A stretch of 27,468 nucleotides of DNA from Phycisphaeraceae bacterium (GCA_003551485.1 PUMS01000100.1:1-27468); one strand, 5' to 3'; shown: positions 1 through 8,403, numbered from the stretch's first letter. Made by a program: numbers and translations. Notes: generated by a model from the sequence alone, not told the origin.

Positions 1-2
1 AT

Positions 3-866
3 CAGGACTGGGATGCCATCTTTCTTTTCGACTACAACAGCGGCGCACCCTGGGATGCGCAGCGCATCACCGGCTTCTTTGCCATCGACCAGCACCCGAC
101 GAAGATGGCCAATCTGCCCGCGGCGGCGGCCATGTTCCGCCGCGGCGATGTCGCCCCCGCCGGCCGGCGCGCCACCGTGCAACTCACCCCCGAGCAAGAG
201 GTGGAACTGATCGGCCGTCACGGCCGCGCGTGGAACCTGCTCGATGCCACCGCCCTTGGCCTGCCCCCGCACCTGCCGCTGGTCATGGGCACGGGAATTG
301 AACTGACCGATCGGCCACCTCGCAACACGGCCAACCGCTACCCCGACGCGCCGCGGCCGCCGGTCTTCACCAGCGATACCGGTGAGCTGACCTGGGATGT
401 GTCGCGCCAGGGCCAGGGCGTCGTCACGGTGACGGCGCCGCGCACGCGGGCGGTCATCGGCTTTGGCGACAACCGGCGGTTCGAACTGGGCGATGTGACC
501 ATCACACCGGGGCAGACGCATCAGAACTGGTGTACCATCGCGCTGACGGTGGTGGAAGGCAGCTTCGCCGGACCGGGTCGAGCCCTTCTGGTGCTCACCG
601 GCGAGGCGGGCAACACCGACATGCGCTGGGCCGATGCCCAGCGCAGCACCGTTGGCCGCGACTGGGGCCGGTCGCCGAGCGTGGTCGAGGTGATACCCGC
701 CCGCATCGAACTGCCCCTGCCGCCCGCCCGCGTGATGGCCTGGGCCCTCGATGAGCGCGGCCAGCGAAAGCGCCCCATCCCCGTGGAACCGGCCGGCGGC
801 GGCCGAACCGCCATCCAGACCGGCGGCAACGTCGAGACGATCTGGTACGAGATTCAATGGCAATGA
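3..866 (+). CDS. C-terminal part of a glycoside-hydrolase-like protein (5' end outside window)
   Basis: The frame is open from the window edge to TGA at 864-866, so this is a 3' fragment of about 287 residues; Met codons such as the one at 105 are internal. The first visible stretch, with FLFDYNSG, ITGFFAIDQHP and an Ala-rich segment ending MFRRGDV, resembles the end of the TIM barrel in planctomycete cellulase-like glycoside hydrolases. What follows is a Val/Thr-rich, probably beta-sandwich region (LTWDVSRQGQGVVTV, GPGRALLVLTGEAGNTDMRW) that often closes such proteins. A role in polysaccharide breakdown outside the cytoplasm is inferred from this resemblance. The catalytic acids and any signal peptide lie outside the window, so family and substrate cannot be fixed. 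The next gene begins about 130 bases downstream on the same strand. Confidence 0.6.
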   Translation, partial: QDWDAIFLFDYNSGAPWDAQRITGFFAIDQHPTKMANLPAAAAMFRRGDVAPAGRRATVQLTPEQEVELIGRHGRAWNLLDATALGLPPHLPLVMGTGIELTDRPPRNTANRYPDAPRPPVFTSDTGELTWDVSRQGQGVVTVTAPRTRAVIGFGDNRRFELGDVTITPGQTHQNWCTIALTVVEGSFAGPGRALLVLTGEAGNTDMRWADAQRSTVGRDWGRSPSVVEVIPARIELPLPPARVMAWALDERGQRKRPIPVEPAGGGRTAIQTGGNVETIWYEIQWQ

Positions 867-997
867 ACCAGACCATGGCGATCTTCGCGCCAGGGCGACC
901 TGCCACAGCGGCCCCTGGCGGTCCGGCATTCGACCCGCGCGATGGTGCGATGCCGCAGCCCATCACCTCTTGCCCGCCTGTACCGGAGGAGGAAGGG

Positions 998-2011
998 GTG
1001 GGCGTTGAATCGCAGTGGGGTGGATGCTCCGGTCGTTGGATTGGAGTTGTTGTCGGCGTGTCTCTTCTGGTCATCCTGTCCACCGCAACGGGCGCTGACA
1101 CCGAAGCGCCACCCCAGGCGCCTCCGTTGCCAGACCTGTCCGGGCAGCGCATCGTTCTTGAACGCCCGCTGCCCCAGCGCAGTGAACTGCGCTATGCCCT
1201 TTACCGCCTGGAACTGACCCATCCCGCCGACCCGGCGCCCGATAGGGCCGCCGAACGGGCCGGCCTCGAGCGTTTCGCTTCGATCCCCCGCGCCGGGGTG
1301 CAGCGGCCGGTTTTCGCCGACGAGCGCACCATCCTGCTGGTGGTCGATGCCGGCCGGCCGGTCAACCCCGCCGCTGACATGCCCCGGCAGCGCCATCGAA
1401 AGCCCGGCCCGCGAGTGCCCGCCGAAGATGAGGCCCTGGCACGCAGCGCCGCCGAGGCGCTGGCGGACCAACCCGATGCCACCACCTCCAGCGAACGCGC
1501 CATCGTGCTCAGCCAGACCGTCGCCCGCTGGTGGGCCGATGAGAGCGAAGAGGGCCACCCCGCCCTCGCGGCGATTACCCCGTGGCCGCGGCCATTGGGC
1601 GAATCGGCCCCCGCCGCGTGGTCGCTGGCCGCTGCGCTGCGGTCGCAGGGCATTCCCGCACGGGTCGTGGCCGGGCTGGTCTACGCCTACGAGCCGGCCG
1701 AGGCAGACAAGAACGAGCAAGAGCACGAGCAGGAGCAGGCCGACGCCGAACCCGCCTTCACCTTCCGCATGTGGGTGCAGGCCTGGGTGGGCGGCGATGA
1801 ACAGCCGCGCGAGGGCCAGCCGCCACCGATCGGCGCCCGCTGGGTGGACCTGGATGCCACCGACCCCGCCGACCACACCGGCCGCATCGCCCTGGCGAGC
1901 GGTGTGCTCGAAAACCAAGACCTTCACCCGGATGCCGCGGCACTGGCTGACCTTCTCGATCGGCTGCGCATCGAGGTCATCTCGCCGCGCCCCTTTCCGG
2001 GAGACCGCTGA
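998..2011 (+). CDS. Secreted transglutaminase-fold protein, catalytic Cys and His apparently lost
   Basis: The GTG at 998 is preferred because a near-perfect Shine-Dalgarno (GGAGGAGGAAGG, 985-996) sits just upstream and the N-terminus becomes a normal signal peptide or anchor (hydrophobic GVVVGVSLLVILSTATGA). An upstream ATG at 857 would add a low-complexity extension and overlap the previous gene. The 337-residue product carries the core of a transglutaminase-like domain: a helix AAALRSQGIPARVVAGLVYAYEP (two halves, about residues 210-232), a strand FRMWVQAWVG and WVDLDATDP. In active members the helix starts with G-x-C and the strand carries His before the MW/TEV motif. Here the equivalent positions read about A204 (with S203) and R257; only Asp286 is kept. 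A Glu/Gln-rich insert (about 231-248) interrupts the domain. It is probably a binding or structural derivative. The stop overlaps the nnrD start (TGATG), implying coupled translation. Confidence 0.65.
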   Translation: MGVESQWGGCSGRWIGVVVGVSLLVILSTATGADTEAPPQAPPLPDLSGQRIVLERPLPQRSELRYALYRLELTHPADPAPDRAAERAGLERFASIPRAGVQRPVFADERTILLVVDAGRPVNPAADMPRQRHRKPGPRVPAEDEALARSAAEALADQPDATTSSERAIVLSQTVARWWADESEEGHPALAAITPWPRPLGESAPAAWSLAAALRSQGIPARVVAGLVYAYEPAEADKNEQEHEQEQADAEPAFTFRMWVQAWVGGDEQPREGQPPPIGARWVDLDATDPADHTGRIALASGVLENQDLHPDAAALADLLDRLRIEVISPRPFPGDR

Positions 2012-2898
2012 TGGCCGCATCGGCATCGCCACCCCCCAGCGCTGATCCCGGCCCCCTGCCTCGAGCGCCCGCGCGTCCGGTGGACGGCCATAAGGGCACC
2101 TTCGGCACCGTCATCATCGTCGGTGGCTGCGCCACGATGCCCGGGGCGCCGGCCCTTTGTGCCCGGGCGGCCATCCGCGGCGGGACCGGGCTGGTGCGTA
2201 TCGCCGCGCTGCCCAAAGTGCTGGCCATGAGCCTGGTCATCGAGCCTCACGCCACGGGCATCGAACTGCCCGAACAACCGCAACCGGGCTGGCTCGATGC
2301 CCACGACCCCGCCCGCCGCGCCGTCCTGGCCGTCGGTCCGGGCCTGAGCACGGCCCCCTTCGCCAGGCACACGCTGGCCGGACTGCTCGACGACCCCCGC
2401 GCCATGGTCCTGGATGCCGATGGCCTGAACCTGCTGGCCGAGCTTGGCCCCACGCAGATCGCCCCCAGCCCCGACACCGCCACCGGCCCGCGCATCCTCA
2501 CCCCGCACCCCGGCGAGTTCGCCCGCCTGGCCGAAGCGCTGGACATCCCACCCATCGGCCACGACAGCGATTCCCGCCGCGCGGGCGCCCGGACAATGGC
2601 GCAGCGCCTCGGCGGGGGCGCGGTGGTCGTGCTCAAGGGCGCCGGCACCGTCATCACCGATGGCATCCACACGGCCATCAACCCCACCGGCCACCCCGCC
2701 CTTGCCGTGGGCGGCAGCGGCGACGTGCTCACCGGCCTCATCGCCGCCCTGCTGGCCCAGGGCATGCCCCCCTTCAACGCCGCGCGGCTTGCCGCATGGA
2801 TGCACGGCGCTGCGGCCGAGCTCTGGGCCACCCGCCGCGGCCCCGCCGGCCTGCGCGCCGTCGAACTGGCCGACCTGCTACCCCACGTCCGCCCGTGA
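2011..2898 (+). CDS. nnrD: ADP/ATP-dependent NAD(P)H-hydrate dehydratase
   Basis: This is the repair enzyme that dehydrates S-NADHX and S-NADPHX back to NADH and NADPH using ADP or ATP, in the cytoplasm. The 295-residue protein matches the C-terminal kinase-like half of YjeF-type proteins: HKGTFGTVIIVGG (27-39), RGGTGLVRIA, the acidic segment VLDADGLN (133-140), TPHPGEF (164-170), a VVVLKG strand (205-210) and the anion-hole motif GGSGDVLTG (234-242) with the catalytic Asp at about 238. The N-terminal epimerase domain (NnrE) is absent and is not seen elsewhere in the window. The ATG overlaps the preceding stop by one base (TGATG), with GGGAG at 1999-2003 as its ribosome site, so it should be co-translated with the transglutaminase-fold gene. 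That link has no obvious metabolic meaning. Confidence 0.93.
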   Translation: MAASASPPPSADPGPLPRAPARPVDGHKGTFGTVIIVGGCATMPGAPALCARAAIRGGTGLVRIAALPKVLAMSLVIEPHATGIELPEQPQPGWLDAHDPARRAVLAVGPGLSTAPFARHTLAGLLDDPRAMVLDADGLNLLAELGPTQIAPSPDTATGPRILTPHPGEFARLAEALDIPPIGHDSDSRRAGARTMAQRLGGGAVVVLKGAGTVITDGIHTAINPTGHPALAVGGSGDVLTGLIAALLAQGMPPFNAARLAAWMHGAAAELWATRRGPAGLRAVELADLLPHVRP

Positions 2899-2928
2899 CC
2901 GCGCTCCACCACATCCCGCCGGGGGCCG

Positions 2929-2947
2929 CTGGTGGTTTGCCCACCAG
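2929..2947 (+). terminator. Hairpin after nnrD, possible terminator
   Basis: CTGGTGG and CCACCAG form a perfect 7-bp stem with a TTTGC loop about 30 bases after the nnrD stop. No T-run follows, so a factor-independent terminator is uncertain. The rest of the gap up to the promoter at 3067 shows nothing recognisable. Confidence 0.3.
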
Positions 2948-3066
2948 TGCATATGACATCCACCAGAGACGTTGGCTGGCGAGTCGCCCGTTGCACCCGA
3001 TGCATCCAGCCCCATCCGGCTTGGAAACCATGGCACACCCCGACGGGTCAATGCGCTATACGGGAA

Positions 3067-3095
3067 TTGTCCAGCCCCTTTGCGGCCCATAAAAT
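3067..3095 (+). promoter_or_regulatory. Sigma70-type promoter for the groES-aroA pair
   Basis: TTGTCC (3067-3072) and TAAAAT (3090-3095) are separated by exactly 17 bases. Transcription would begin near 3102, about 50 bases before the preferred GTG of the GroES-like gene. This argues against the in-frame ATG at 3094, which lies inside the -10 box. Confidence 0.6.
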
Positions 3096-3150
3096 GTTGA
3101 TTCGCGGTCGTCGGCCGCGCCGCAATTGTGGAAAGGTGGTCTGGAACACT

Positions 3151-3477
3151 GTGGAAACCGTTGAACCCATTGGCAAGCGGGTGCTGATCCGCAAGGATGA
3201 GGACAAGAAGCAGACCAAGTCCGGCATTCATCTGCCGGACAAGATGGAGATACCCACTCTCACCGGGCGCATCGTCACCGTCTCGGCGGAGATTGCGGCC
3301 AACAGCGACTACCCCATCGAGCAGTACGACCGGGTGCTGTTCAACCCCAAGGGCGCCATTCCCGTGGACTTCGAGGGCGACAACCGCCTCTTTGTCGTGC
3401 CGGTGGAGAACGTGGTGGCCGTCTTCCGCAAGGCACGCGGCGGGGTGGCCAGCCTCGATGAGCCGGAGCAGGCGTGA
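3151..3477 (+). CDS. groES: GroES-like (Cpn10) co-chaperonin
   Basis: The 108-residue product has the Cpn10 beta-barrel pattern: VEPIGKRVLIRKDED, a mobile-loop-like region KKQTKSGIHLPDK, GRIVTVSAEI, YDRVLFNPKGAIPVDFEG and a C-terminal segment LFVVPVENVVAVF. Cpn10 forms the heptameric lid of GroEL. The GTG at 3151 is chosen because homology begins there; a GTG at 3136 and an ATG at 3094 are in frame, but the latter falls in the probable -10 box. The sequence is divergent, including the roof-loop region, which is rich in Asn, Pro and Gly. No groEL lies nearby; planctomycetes often carry several scattered groES copies, so this may be an accessory copy. The stop overlaps the aroA GTG by four bases (GTGA), so the two should be translationally coupled. 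Confidence 0.83.
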   Translation: METVEPIGKRVLIRKDEDKKQTKSGIHLPDKMEIPTLTGRIVTVSAEIAANSDYPIEQYDRVLFNPKGAIPVDFEGDNRLFVVPVENVVAVFRKARGGVASLDEPEQA

Positions 3478-4781
3478 CCGAACAGCTTGCGCTCAATCCC
3501 ATCGCGCCGTTTGACGTGGCGCTGACCCCGCCCGGCTCCAAGAGCCTCACCAACCGCGCCCTGCCGCTGGCGGCTCTGGCCGAGGGCGACTCGGTGCTGC
3601 ATCGGCCCCTCTGGGCCGATGACACCCGCCACCTGCTGGCCGCGCTGCGCGCTCTGGGGGTCGATGTCCGCGGTGAGAATGGGGCCGAGATGATCGCCAT
3701 TGCCGGGCGCGGCGGGCGCCTGCCGGGCGGGGGCGGCACGGGGCCGATCCGCCTCGAGGTGGGCAACGCCGGCACGGCATACCGCTTCCTCACCGCCGCG
3801 CTGGCGGTCGGCGAGGGCATCTACGAGCTCGACGGCATCGCCCGGATGCGCCAGCGCCCCATCGGCCAGCTCACCGGGCCGCTGCGGCAACTCGGGGCCG
3901 ACATCACCGACCTCGGCCGGCCCGGTTTCCCGCCGCTGCGCATCACCGGAAGGCCGCTGCGCGGCGGGCGGCTCGAATTGGGGCCGACCCTCTCCAGCCA
4001 GTTCATCTCCGCCCTGCTGCTGGTGGGGCCGCTGCTGCGCGGCGGGCTGGAGCTGAGCTTCACCGGCCCGCTCATCAGCCGGCCTTATGTCGAGATGACG
4101 CTGGCTGTGATGCGGTCGTTCGGCATCACCGCCGAGGCTGAGGCGGACCTGAAGCGCATCGCCGTGCCGGAGGGGCGCTACCTCGGCCGCGAGCTGAGCA
4201 TCGAGCCCGATGCGTCCAACGCCAGCTACTTCCTGGCCGCCGCGGCCATCATCCCCGGCAGCCGGTGCAGGATCGAGGGCCTGGGGCGCCGCAGCGTCCA
4301 GGGCGATGTGGGCTTCGCCGCGGTACTCGAGCGGATGGGCGCAACGGTCGAGATGGGCGATGAGCACATCACTGTCACCGGGCCCGATCGCCTCCGTGGC
4401 GTGGAGGTGGACCTCAACGCCATGCCGGACATGGCCCAGACGCTGGCCGTGGTCGCCCTCTTCGCACAGGGGCCGACCACGATCCGCGGAGTGGGCAACC
4501 TGCGGGTGAAGGAGACCGATCGCCTCGAGGCCCTTCGCTGCGAGCTGGGCAAGCTCGGGGCGAAGGTGGACATCGAGGGCGAGACGTTGCACATCCACCC
4601 GCCGCAGGACAATCGCACCCGACCGGCCACCATCGCCACCTACGATGATCACCGCATGGCCATGAGCTTCACCCTGGCGGGACTCCGCAGCGAGGGCGTG
4701 GTCATCGCCGACCCCGGATGCGTGGCCAAGACCTTCCCCGACTATTTCCAGTATGTTGCCCGCCTGAGCCAGGGCCGCTGA
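3474..4781 (+). CDS. aroA: 3-phosphoshikimate 1-carboxyvinyltransferase (EPSP synthase)
   Basis: The enzyme joins shikimate-3-phosphate and phosphoenolpyruvate in the chorismate pathway. The 435-residue protein is full length with all family motifs: PGSKSLTNR (20-28) at the shikimate/PEP site, GNAGTAYR (97-104), RMRQRPI (124-130), SSQFISALLL, DASNASYF, KETDR (346-350) and YDDHRMAM (390-397) with the conserved D-D-H-R. The GNAGTAYR segment has Ala after G-N, as in glyphosate-sensitive class I enzymes; that is a pattern-level remark only. The GTG start overlaps the GroES-like stop, with GGAG five bases ahead. No other aromatic biosynthesis gene is adjacent; trpB lies about 14 kb away on the other strand. 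Confidence 0.95.
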   Translation: MTEQLALNPIAPFDVALTPPGSKSLTNRALPLAALAEGDSVLHRPLWADDTRHLLAALRALGVDVRGENGAEMIAIAGRGGRLPGGGGTGPIRLEVGNAGTAYRFLTAALAVGEGIYELDGIARMRQRPIGQLTGPLRQLGADITDLGRPGFPPLRITGRPLRGGRLELGPTLSSQFISALLLVGPLLRGGLELSFTGPLISRPYVEMTLAVMRSFGITAEAEADLKRIAVPEGRYLGRELSIEPDASNASYFLAAAAIIPGSRCRIEGLGRRSVQGDVGFAAVLERMGATVEMGDEHITVTGPDRLRGVEVDLNAMPDMAQTLAVVALFAQGPTTIRGVGNLRVKETDRLEALRCELGKLGAKVDIEGETLHIHPPQDNRTRPATIATYDDHRMAMSFTLAGLRSEGVVIADPGCVAKTFPDYFQYVARLSQGR

Positions 4782-4907
4782 GCACCGTCACCGCCGACCC
4801 GCGCCCGGTCGCGAGCCCCAGCCCGCTGCTCCACAGGCCCCCGCAGTGCCCCCGCCGCCGCCCGCCTGGCAGCCCTCGTCACCGACCGCAACCCCGCAAA
4901 GCCCGCC

Positions 4908-6779
4908 ATGGACTCCGCCCCCCCAAGCCGCCGCGCCTTCTGGACCACCGCGAAGGTACTGCTCAACTACAAGCGCCAGCTCGCCCTGAGCCTGCTGGGC
5001 GCGGTGATTGCGGGCCTGTGCTTCGGTGCGGGGCTGGGCATGGTCCTGCCGGTCATGAAAATTCTGCTCGAACAGCAGCAGACGCTGGATGTGCTCATCC
5101 ATAACTACATCGGCGGCGGAGCCGAGGCCACCGGCACACTGGCCGACCACATCGGCGACTGGCTCGCCGGCCGGGTGCCGGCCGACCCGTTTCACGCCTT
5201 CATCGGTGTGATGGCCATCGTGGCGGTGCTGACGGTGGTGGGCAACTTCGGCCGCTTCATCCACGGCTACATCGCCCTGACCGTGGCCCACCGCGCCACG
5301 ATGCTGTGGCGTAACCGCCTGTTCGACCGGCTGGTGCATGCACCGCTGGCCGAGGCGATGTACGCCGGCAGTTCGAAGCAGGTCAGCCGTCTGATCCACG
5401 ACACCAATCACCTGACGGTCGGCTACAACGCGCTGATCGGGAGCACCGTGGTCGAGTTGACCAAGATGACCGCCGCGCTGTCGCTGGCGTTCGTCATCAA
5501 CTGGCAGCTCACACTGGTGGCCCTGGCCGGTGCGCCGCTGATCGGCCTGCTTGCCAATTACTTCGGCCGGCGCATCCGCCGCGCGGTCAAGGGCGTGCTC
5601 GAGCGGGCCGGCGAGATGGTCGGTATCGCCTCGGCGGCGCTGGCGCACCTGCGGGTGGTCAAGACCCACGGGGCCGAAGGCTACGAACGGCGGCGCTTCC
5701 GCTGCGTCACCCGCGACATCTACCACCAGCAGATGCGCATGCGCAAGGCCCAGGCGCTGGCCTCGCCGGCCAACGAGGTCATCTCGCTCATGGGCGTCCT
5801 GGCGGTGGCGGTGATCGCCGCGTGGTTCGTACTGCGACAGAACACGCCGCCGGAAGAGTTCTTCGCCGTCATGGCCATGCTCATCGGCGCCGGTTCGAGC
5901 GTCAAGCCGCTGACGCGGGTTCACACCAAGCTCAAGGAAGCCGAGGCCGGCGCCCAGCGCGTCATGGCCGCCTACAACCTGCCCATCGAGCCGACCGAGC
6001 CGAAGGTCCGCAGTCGATACCCCAGCCTGCCGCGCCACAGCCGGAGCATCGTCTTCGACCGCATCCACTACACCTATCCCGGCAACGAGCGCCCGGCGCT
6101 GGTGGATGTGAACCTGACCGTCGAGCACGGCCAGCGCATCGCCATCGTCGGCGGCAACGGCTCGGGCAAGACCACGCTGCTGAGCATGCTGCCGCGGCTG
6201 TTGGAGCCCGATGAAGGCCGGGTGCTGATCGATGGGGTCGACATCGCCGGGGTCAACCTTCGCAGCCTGCGCGACCAGATGGCGGTGGTCACGCAGGAGC
6301 CGGCGCTGTTCGCCGGCACGATCGCCCAGAACATCACCTACGGCCGCGGCTGGATCCGCCAGGAGCGGATCGAAGCCGCCGCCCGCGCCGCCTACGCCCA
6401 CGAGTTCATCACCGAACTGAGCCGCGGCTACCAGACCCGCCTGGCCGAGCACGGCGTGGGCCTCTCCGGCGGCCAGCGCCAGCGCCTGTGCCTGGTACGT
6501 GCCATCCTCCGCCAGCCGGCGATCCTGATCCTCGATGAAGCCACCAGCCAGATCGACGTCGACTCCGAGGAAAAGATCAACCGTGCGCTGCGCGAGTTCA
6601 GCCGGGGCCGCACCACCTTCGTCATCGCCCACCGCTTCAGTACGGTCATCGACGCCGATCTGATCGTCCTGATGGACGATGGCCGCATCCTCGACCTCGG
6701 CCCCCACGACGACCTGATCCGCCGCTGCCCCCCCTACCGCATCCTCGCCCAGACCCAGCTCGTCCCCGCCGAGGCGTAG
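4908..6779 (+). CDS. MsbA-type ABC exporter (fused membrane and ATPase domains)
   Basis: This is a half-transporter of 623 residues: an N-terminal six-helix membrane domain (roughly 15-330, including FGAGLGMVLPVMKILL, FHAFIGVMAIVAVLTVVGNF and LSLAFVINWQLTLVALAGAPLIGLL) and a C-terminal nucleotide-binding domain. The ATPase has Walker A GGNGSGKTT (415-423), Q-loop VVTQEPALFAGTIAQNI, signature LSGGQRQR (519-526), Walker B ILILDEATS with Glu544 and the switch His575 (IAHR). This architecture fits MsbA/lipid-flippase exporters; with lpxB in the same window, lipid A or another large lipid is a plausible cargo, but substrate cannot be read from sequence. The ATG at 4908 has no clear ribosome site. 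The 126 bases after aroA show no terminator, so read-through from aroA is possible. Confidence 0.88.
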   Translation: MDSAPPSRRAFWTTAKVLLNYKRQLALSLLGAVIAGLCFGAGLGMVLPVMKILLEQQQTLDVLIHNYIGGGAEATGTLADHIGDWLAGRVPADPFHAFIGVMAIVAVLTVVGNFGRFIHGYIALTVAHRATMLWRNRLFDRLVHAPLAEAMYAGSSKQVSRLIHDTNHLTVGYNALIGSTVVELTKMTAALSLAFVINWQLTLVALAGAPLIGLLANYFGRRIRRAVKGVLERAGEMVGIASAALAHLRVVKTHGAEGYERRRFRCVTRDIYHQQMRMRKAQALASPANEVISLMGVLAVAVIAAWFVLRQNTPPEEFFAVMAMLIGAGSSVKPLTRVHTKLKEAEAGAQRVMAAYNLPIEPTEPKVRSRYPSLPRHSRSIVFDRIHYTYPGNERPALVDVNLTVEHGQRIAIVGGNGSGKTTLLSMLPRLLEPDEGRVLIDGVDIAGVNLRSLRDQMAVVTQEPALFAGTIAQNITYGRGWIRQERIEAAARAAYAHEFITELSRGYQTRLAEHGVGLSGGQRQRLCLVRAILRQPAILILDEATSQIDVDSEEKINRALREFSRGRTTFVIAHRFSTVIDADLIVLMDDGRILDLGPHDDLIRRCPPYRILAQTQLVPAEA

Positions 6780-6826
6780 GCCCGGAAAAAGCGACACCGC
6801 TGAACACCGTCCGCTTTGGCCACCGG

Positions 6827-6917
6827 CAGAGAAAAAGGTGGCAGCAGAGAAAAAGGTGTCAGGACCCTTTGCCGTAAAAAGGTTCCTGGCACCTTTTCTT
6901 CCTCACCTTTTCTTCCT
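6827..6917. repeat. Nested palindromic repeat with duplicated arms
   Basis: The left side has two copies of CAGAGAAAAAGGTG (6827-6840, 6845-6858). The right side has two abutting copies of CACCTTTTCTTCCT (6890-6903, 6904-6917), inversely matching the left arms over GAAAAAGGTG. The inner part, GTGTCAGGACCCTTT against AAAGGTTCCTGGCAC, completes a long imperfect hairpin with a loop near GCCGTA. Motifs of the form AAAAGGTGCCAGGAACCTTTT are dispersed in many bacterial genomes, including planctomycetes, and have been linked to REP-type elements mobilised by Y1 transposases; no such transposase is present here. Located between the exporter gene and rtcB, it could also end exporter transcription. Confidence 0.8.
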
Positions 6918-6975
6918 CGGTTTTCCGGATGCGGGTTTTCGAGTTCGGTGAAAGGTGGCTAGAGTCTGATCTGCC

Positions 6976-8403
6976 ATGAAAGCCAAACAGCTCCACAAGC
7001 TCGGTGTGCCGCGCGGCAAGGCCACGCGGTTGACGTTGCGGCTGATCGATGCGGCGTTGTCCAGCGGGGTGGGCAAGGATGAGCTTCGGCCGCGCATCGC
7101 CGCGGTGGTGGCCGATCCGGCCGGCTCGGTCGAGGACCCGATCTTCGGTGACCTGGCTCGAATGCTGCTGCCGCACGACCACCCCGACTCGCCCCACCGC
7201 GACTACAAGCCTCACCCCGAGGGTTCCGCACCATGGCGGCAATGGGGCGAGGACCTCGATGCCAATGCCCTCGAGCAGATGGACAACGCCGCGAGGCTGC
7301 CCATCGCGGTGCGCGGGGCGCTGATGCCCGATGCCCATGTCGGCTACGGCCTGCCCATCGGCGGCGTGCTGGCCACGGACAATGCCGTCATCCCCTACGC
7401 CGTCGGGGTGGACATCGCCTGCCGGATGAAGCTGACCGTGCTCGACCTGCCCGCCGATCTGCTGCAAAAGCAGTCGCAGCGGCTGATCGATGCCATCGAG
7501 CGCAACACCCGCTTCGGCATGGGGGCCAATTTCGGCAAGCATCCCTGCGACCACCCGGTGATGGATGAGGACTGGTCGATCACCGCGATCACCCGCCAGC
7601 AACGGGACAAGGCCCACCAGCAGCTCGGCACCAGCGGCAGCGGCAACCATTTCGTCGAGTTCGGCGAGTTGCTGATCGAGGATGCCCAGGCCGCGCGGAC
7701 GCTGGACCTGCCCGGGCCGGGCACCTACCTGGCGCTGCTCAGCCACAGCGGCAGCCGCGGGCCGGGGGCGACGGTGGCCGGGTACTACTCGCGCCTGGCG
7801 ATGCACCGCCACCCCGAACTGCCGCGCCACCTGGCGCACCTGGCCTGGCTGGACCTGGACCGGGCCGAGGGACAGGGATACTGGGCCGCGATGGAGTTGA
7901 TGGGCCGCTACGCCAGCGCCAACCATGCCTGCATCCACCGCAACATCCTCAGGCACCTGGATGCGCAGGCGGTGATGACGGTCGAGAACCACCACAACTT
8001 CGCCTGGTGCGAGCGTCACGAGGGCCGCGACCTCATCGTCCACCGCAAGGGCGCCACGCCCGCGGGCGAGGGTGTGCTGGGGGTGATCCCCGGCTCGATG
8101 ACGGCCCCGGCGTTCATCGTTCGCGGCCGGGGCGAGCCGGCATCGCTCAACTCCGCCGCGCACGGCGCCGGCCGGGTGATGTCCCGCCGCGAGGCCCGTC
8201 AGACCTACCGGTGGAAACAGGTGCGCGACTACCTCGAGCATCGCGGCGTGACGGTGCTCTCAGCCGGCCTGGATGAGGTGCCCTTCGTCTACAAGGACAT
8301 CGAGAAGGTCATGAGCCTCCAGCAGGACCTGGTCGAGCCCCTGGCACGCTTTCAACCGCGCATCGTCAAGATGGCCCCCGAGGGCGAACGGCCCGAAGAC
8401 TGA
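6976..8403 (+). CDS. rtcB: RtcB-family RNA ligase
   Basis: RtcB joins RNA 2',3'-cyclic phosphate or 3'-phosphate ends to 5'-OH ends using GTP and Mn2+, in tRNA splicing or RNA repair. The 475-residue protein keeps the metal and guanylylation residues: PDAHVGYGLPIGGV, GVDIACRM with Asp146 and Cys149, GSGNHFVEFG, SHSGSRGPG, ENHHNFAWCE, the HRKGATPAGEG loop, PGSM, and SAAHGAGR with the GMP-accepting His396, followed by MSRREA and a C-terminal YKDIEKVM. Two positions differ from the usual signature (GVDIACR for GVDIGCG, GTSGSGNH for GTLGGGNH), suggesting a divergent subgroup. No rtcA, rtcR or archease gene is adjacent, so the gene stands alone. The ATG at 6976 is followed by a typical Lys-rich start (MKAKQ); GAAAGGTGG lies upstream but rather far away. 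Confidence 0.93.
   Translation: MKAKQLHKLGVPRGKATRLTLRLIDAALSSGVGKDELRPRIAAVVADPAGSVEDPIFGDLARMLLPHDHPDSPHRDYKPHPEGSAPWRQWGEDLDANALEQMDNAARLPIAVRGALMPDAHVGYGLPIGGVLATDNAVIPYAVGVDIACRMKLTVLDLPADLLQKQSQRLIDAIERNTRFGMGANFGKHPCDHPVMDEDWSITAITRQQRDKAHQQLGTSGSGNHFVEFGELLIEDAQAARTLDLPGPGTYLALLSHSGSRGPGATVAGYYSRLAMHRHPELPRHLAHLAWLDLDRAEGQGYWAAMELMGRYASANHACIHRNILRHLDAQAVMTVENHHNFAWCERHEGRDLIVHRKGATPAGEGVLGVIPGSMTAPAFIVRGRGEPASLNSAAHGAGRVMSRREARQTYRWKQVRDYLEHRGVTVLSAGLDEVPFVYKDIEKVMSLQQDLVEPLARFQPRIVKMAPEGERPED

Noticed and set aside
854..2032. 392-codon open frame on the minus strand
   Set aside because: It mirrors the transglutaminase-fold gene, which has a strong ribosome site, signal peptide and family pattern.
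4788..6797. 669-codon open frame on the minus strand across the ABC exporter
   Set aside because: It is a high-GC antisense shadow of the exporter gene with His/Asp/Gly-rich composition and no domain likeness.
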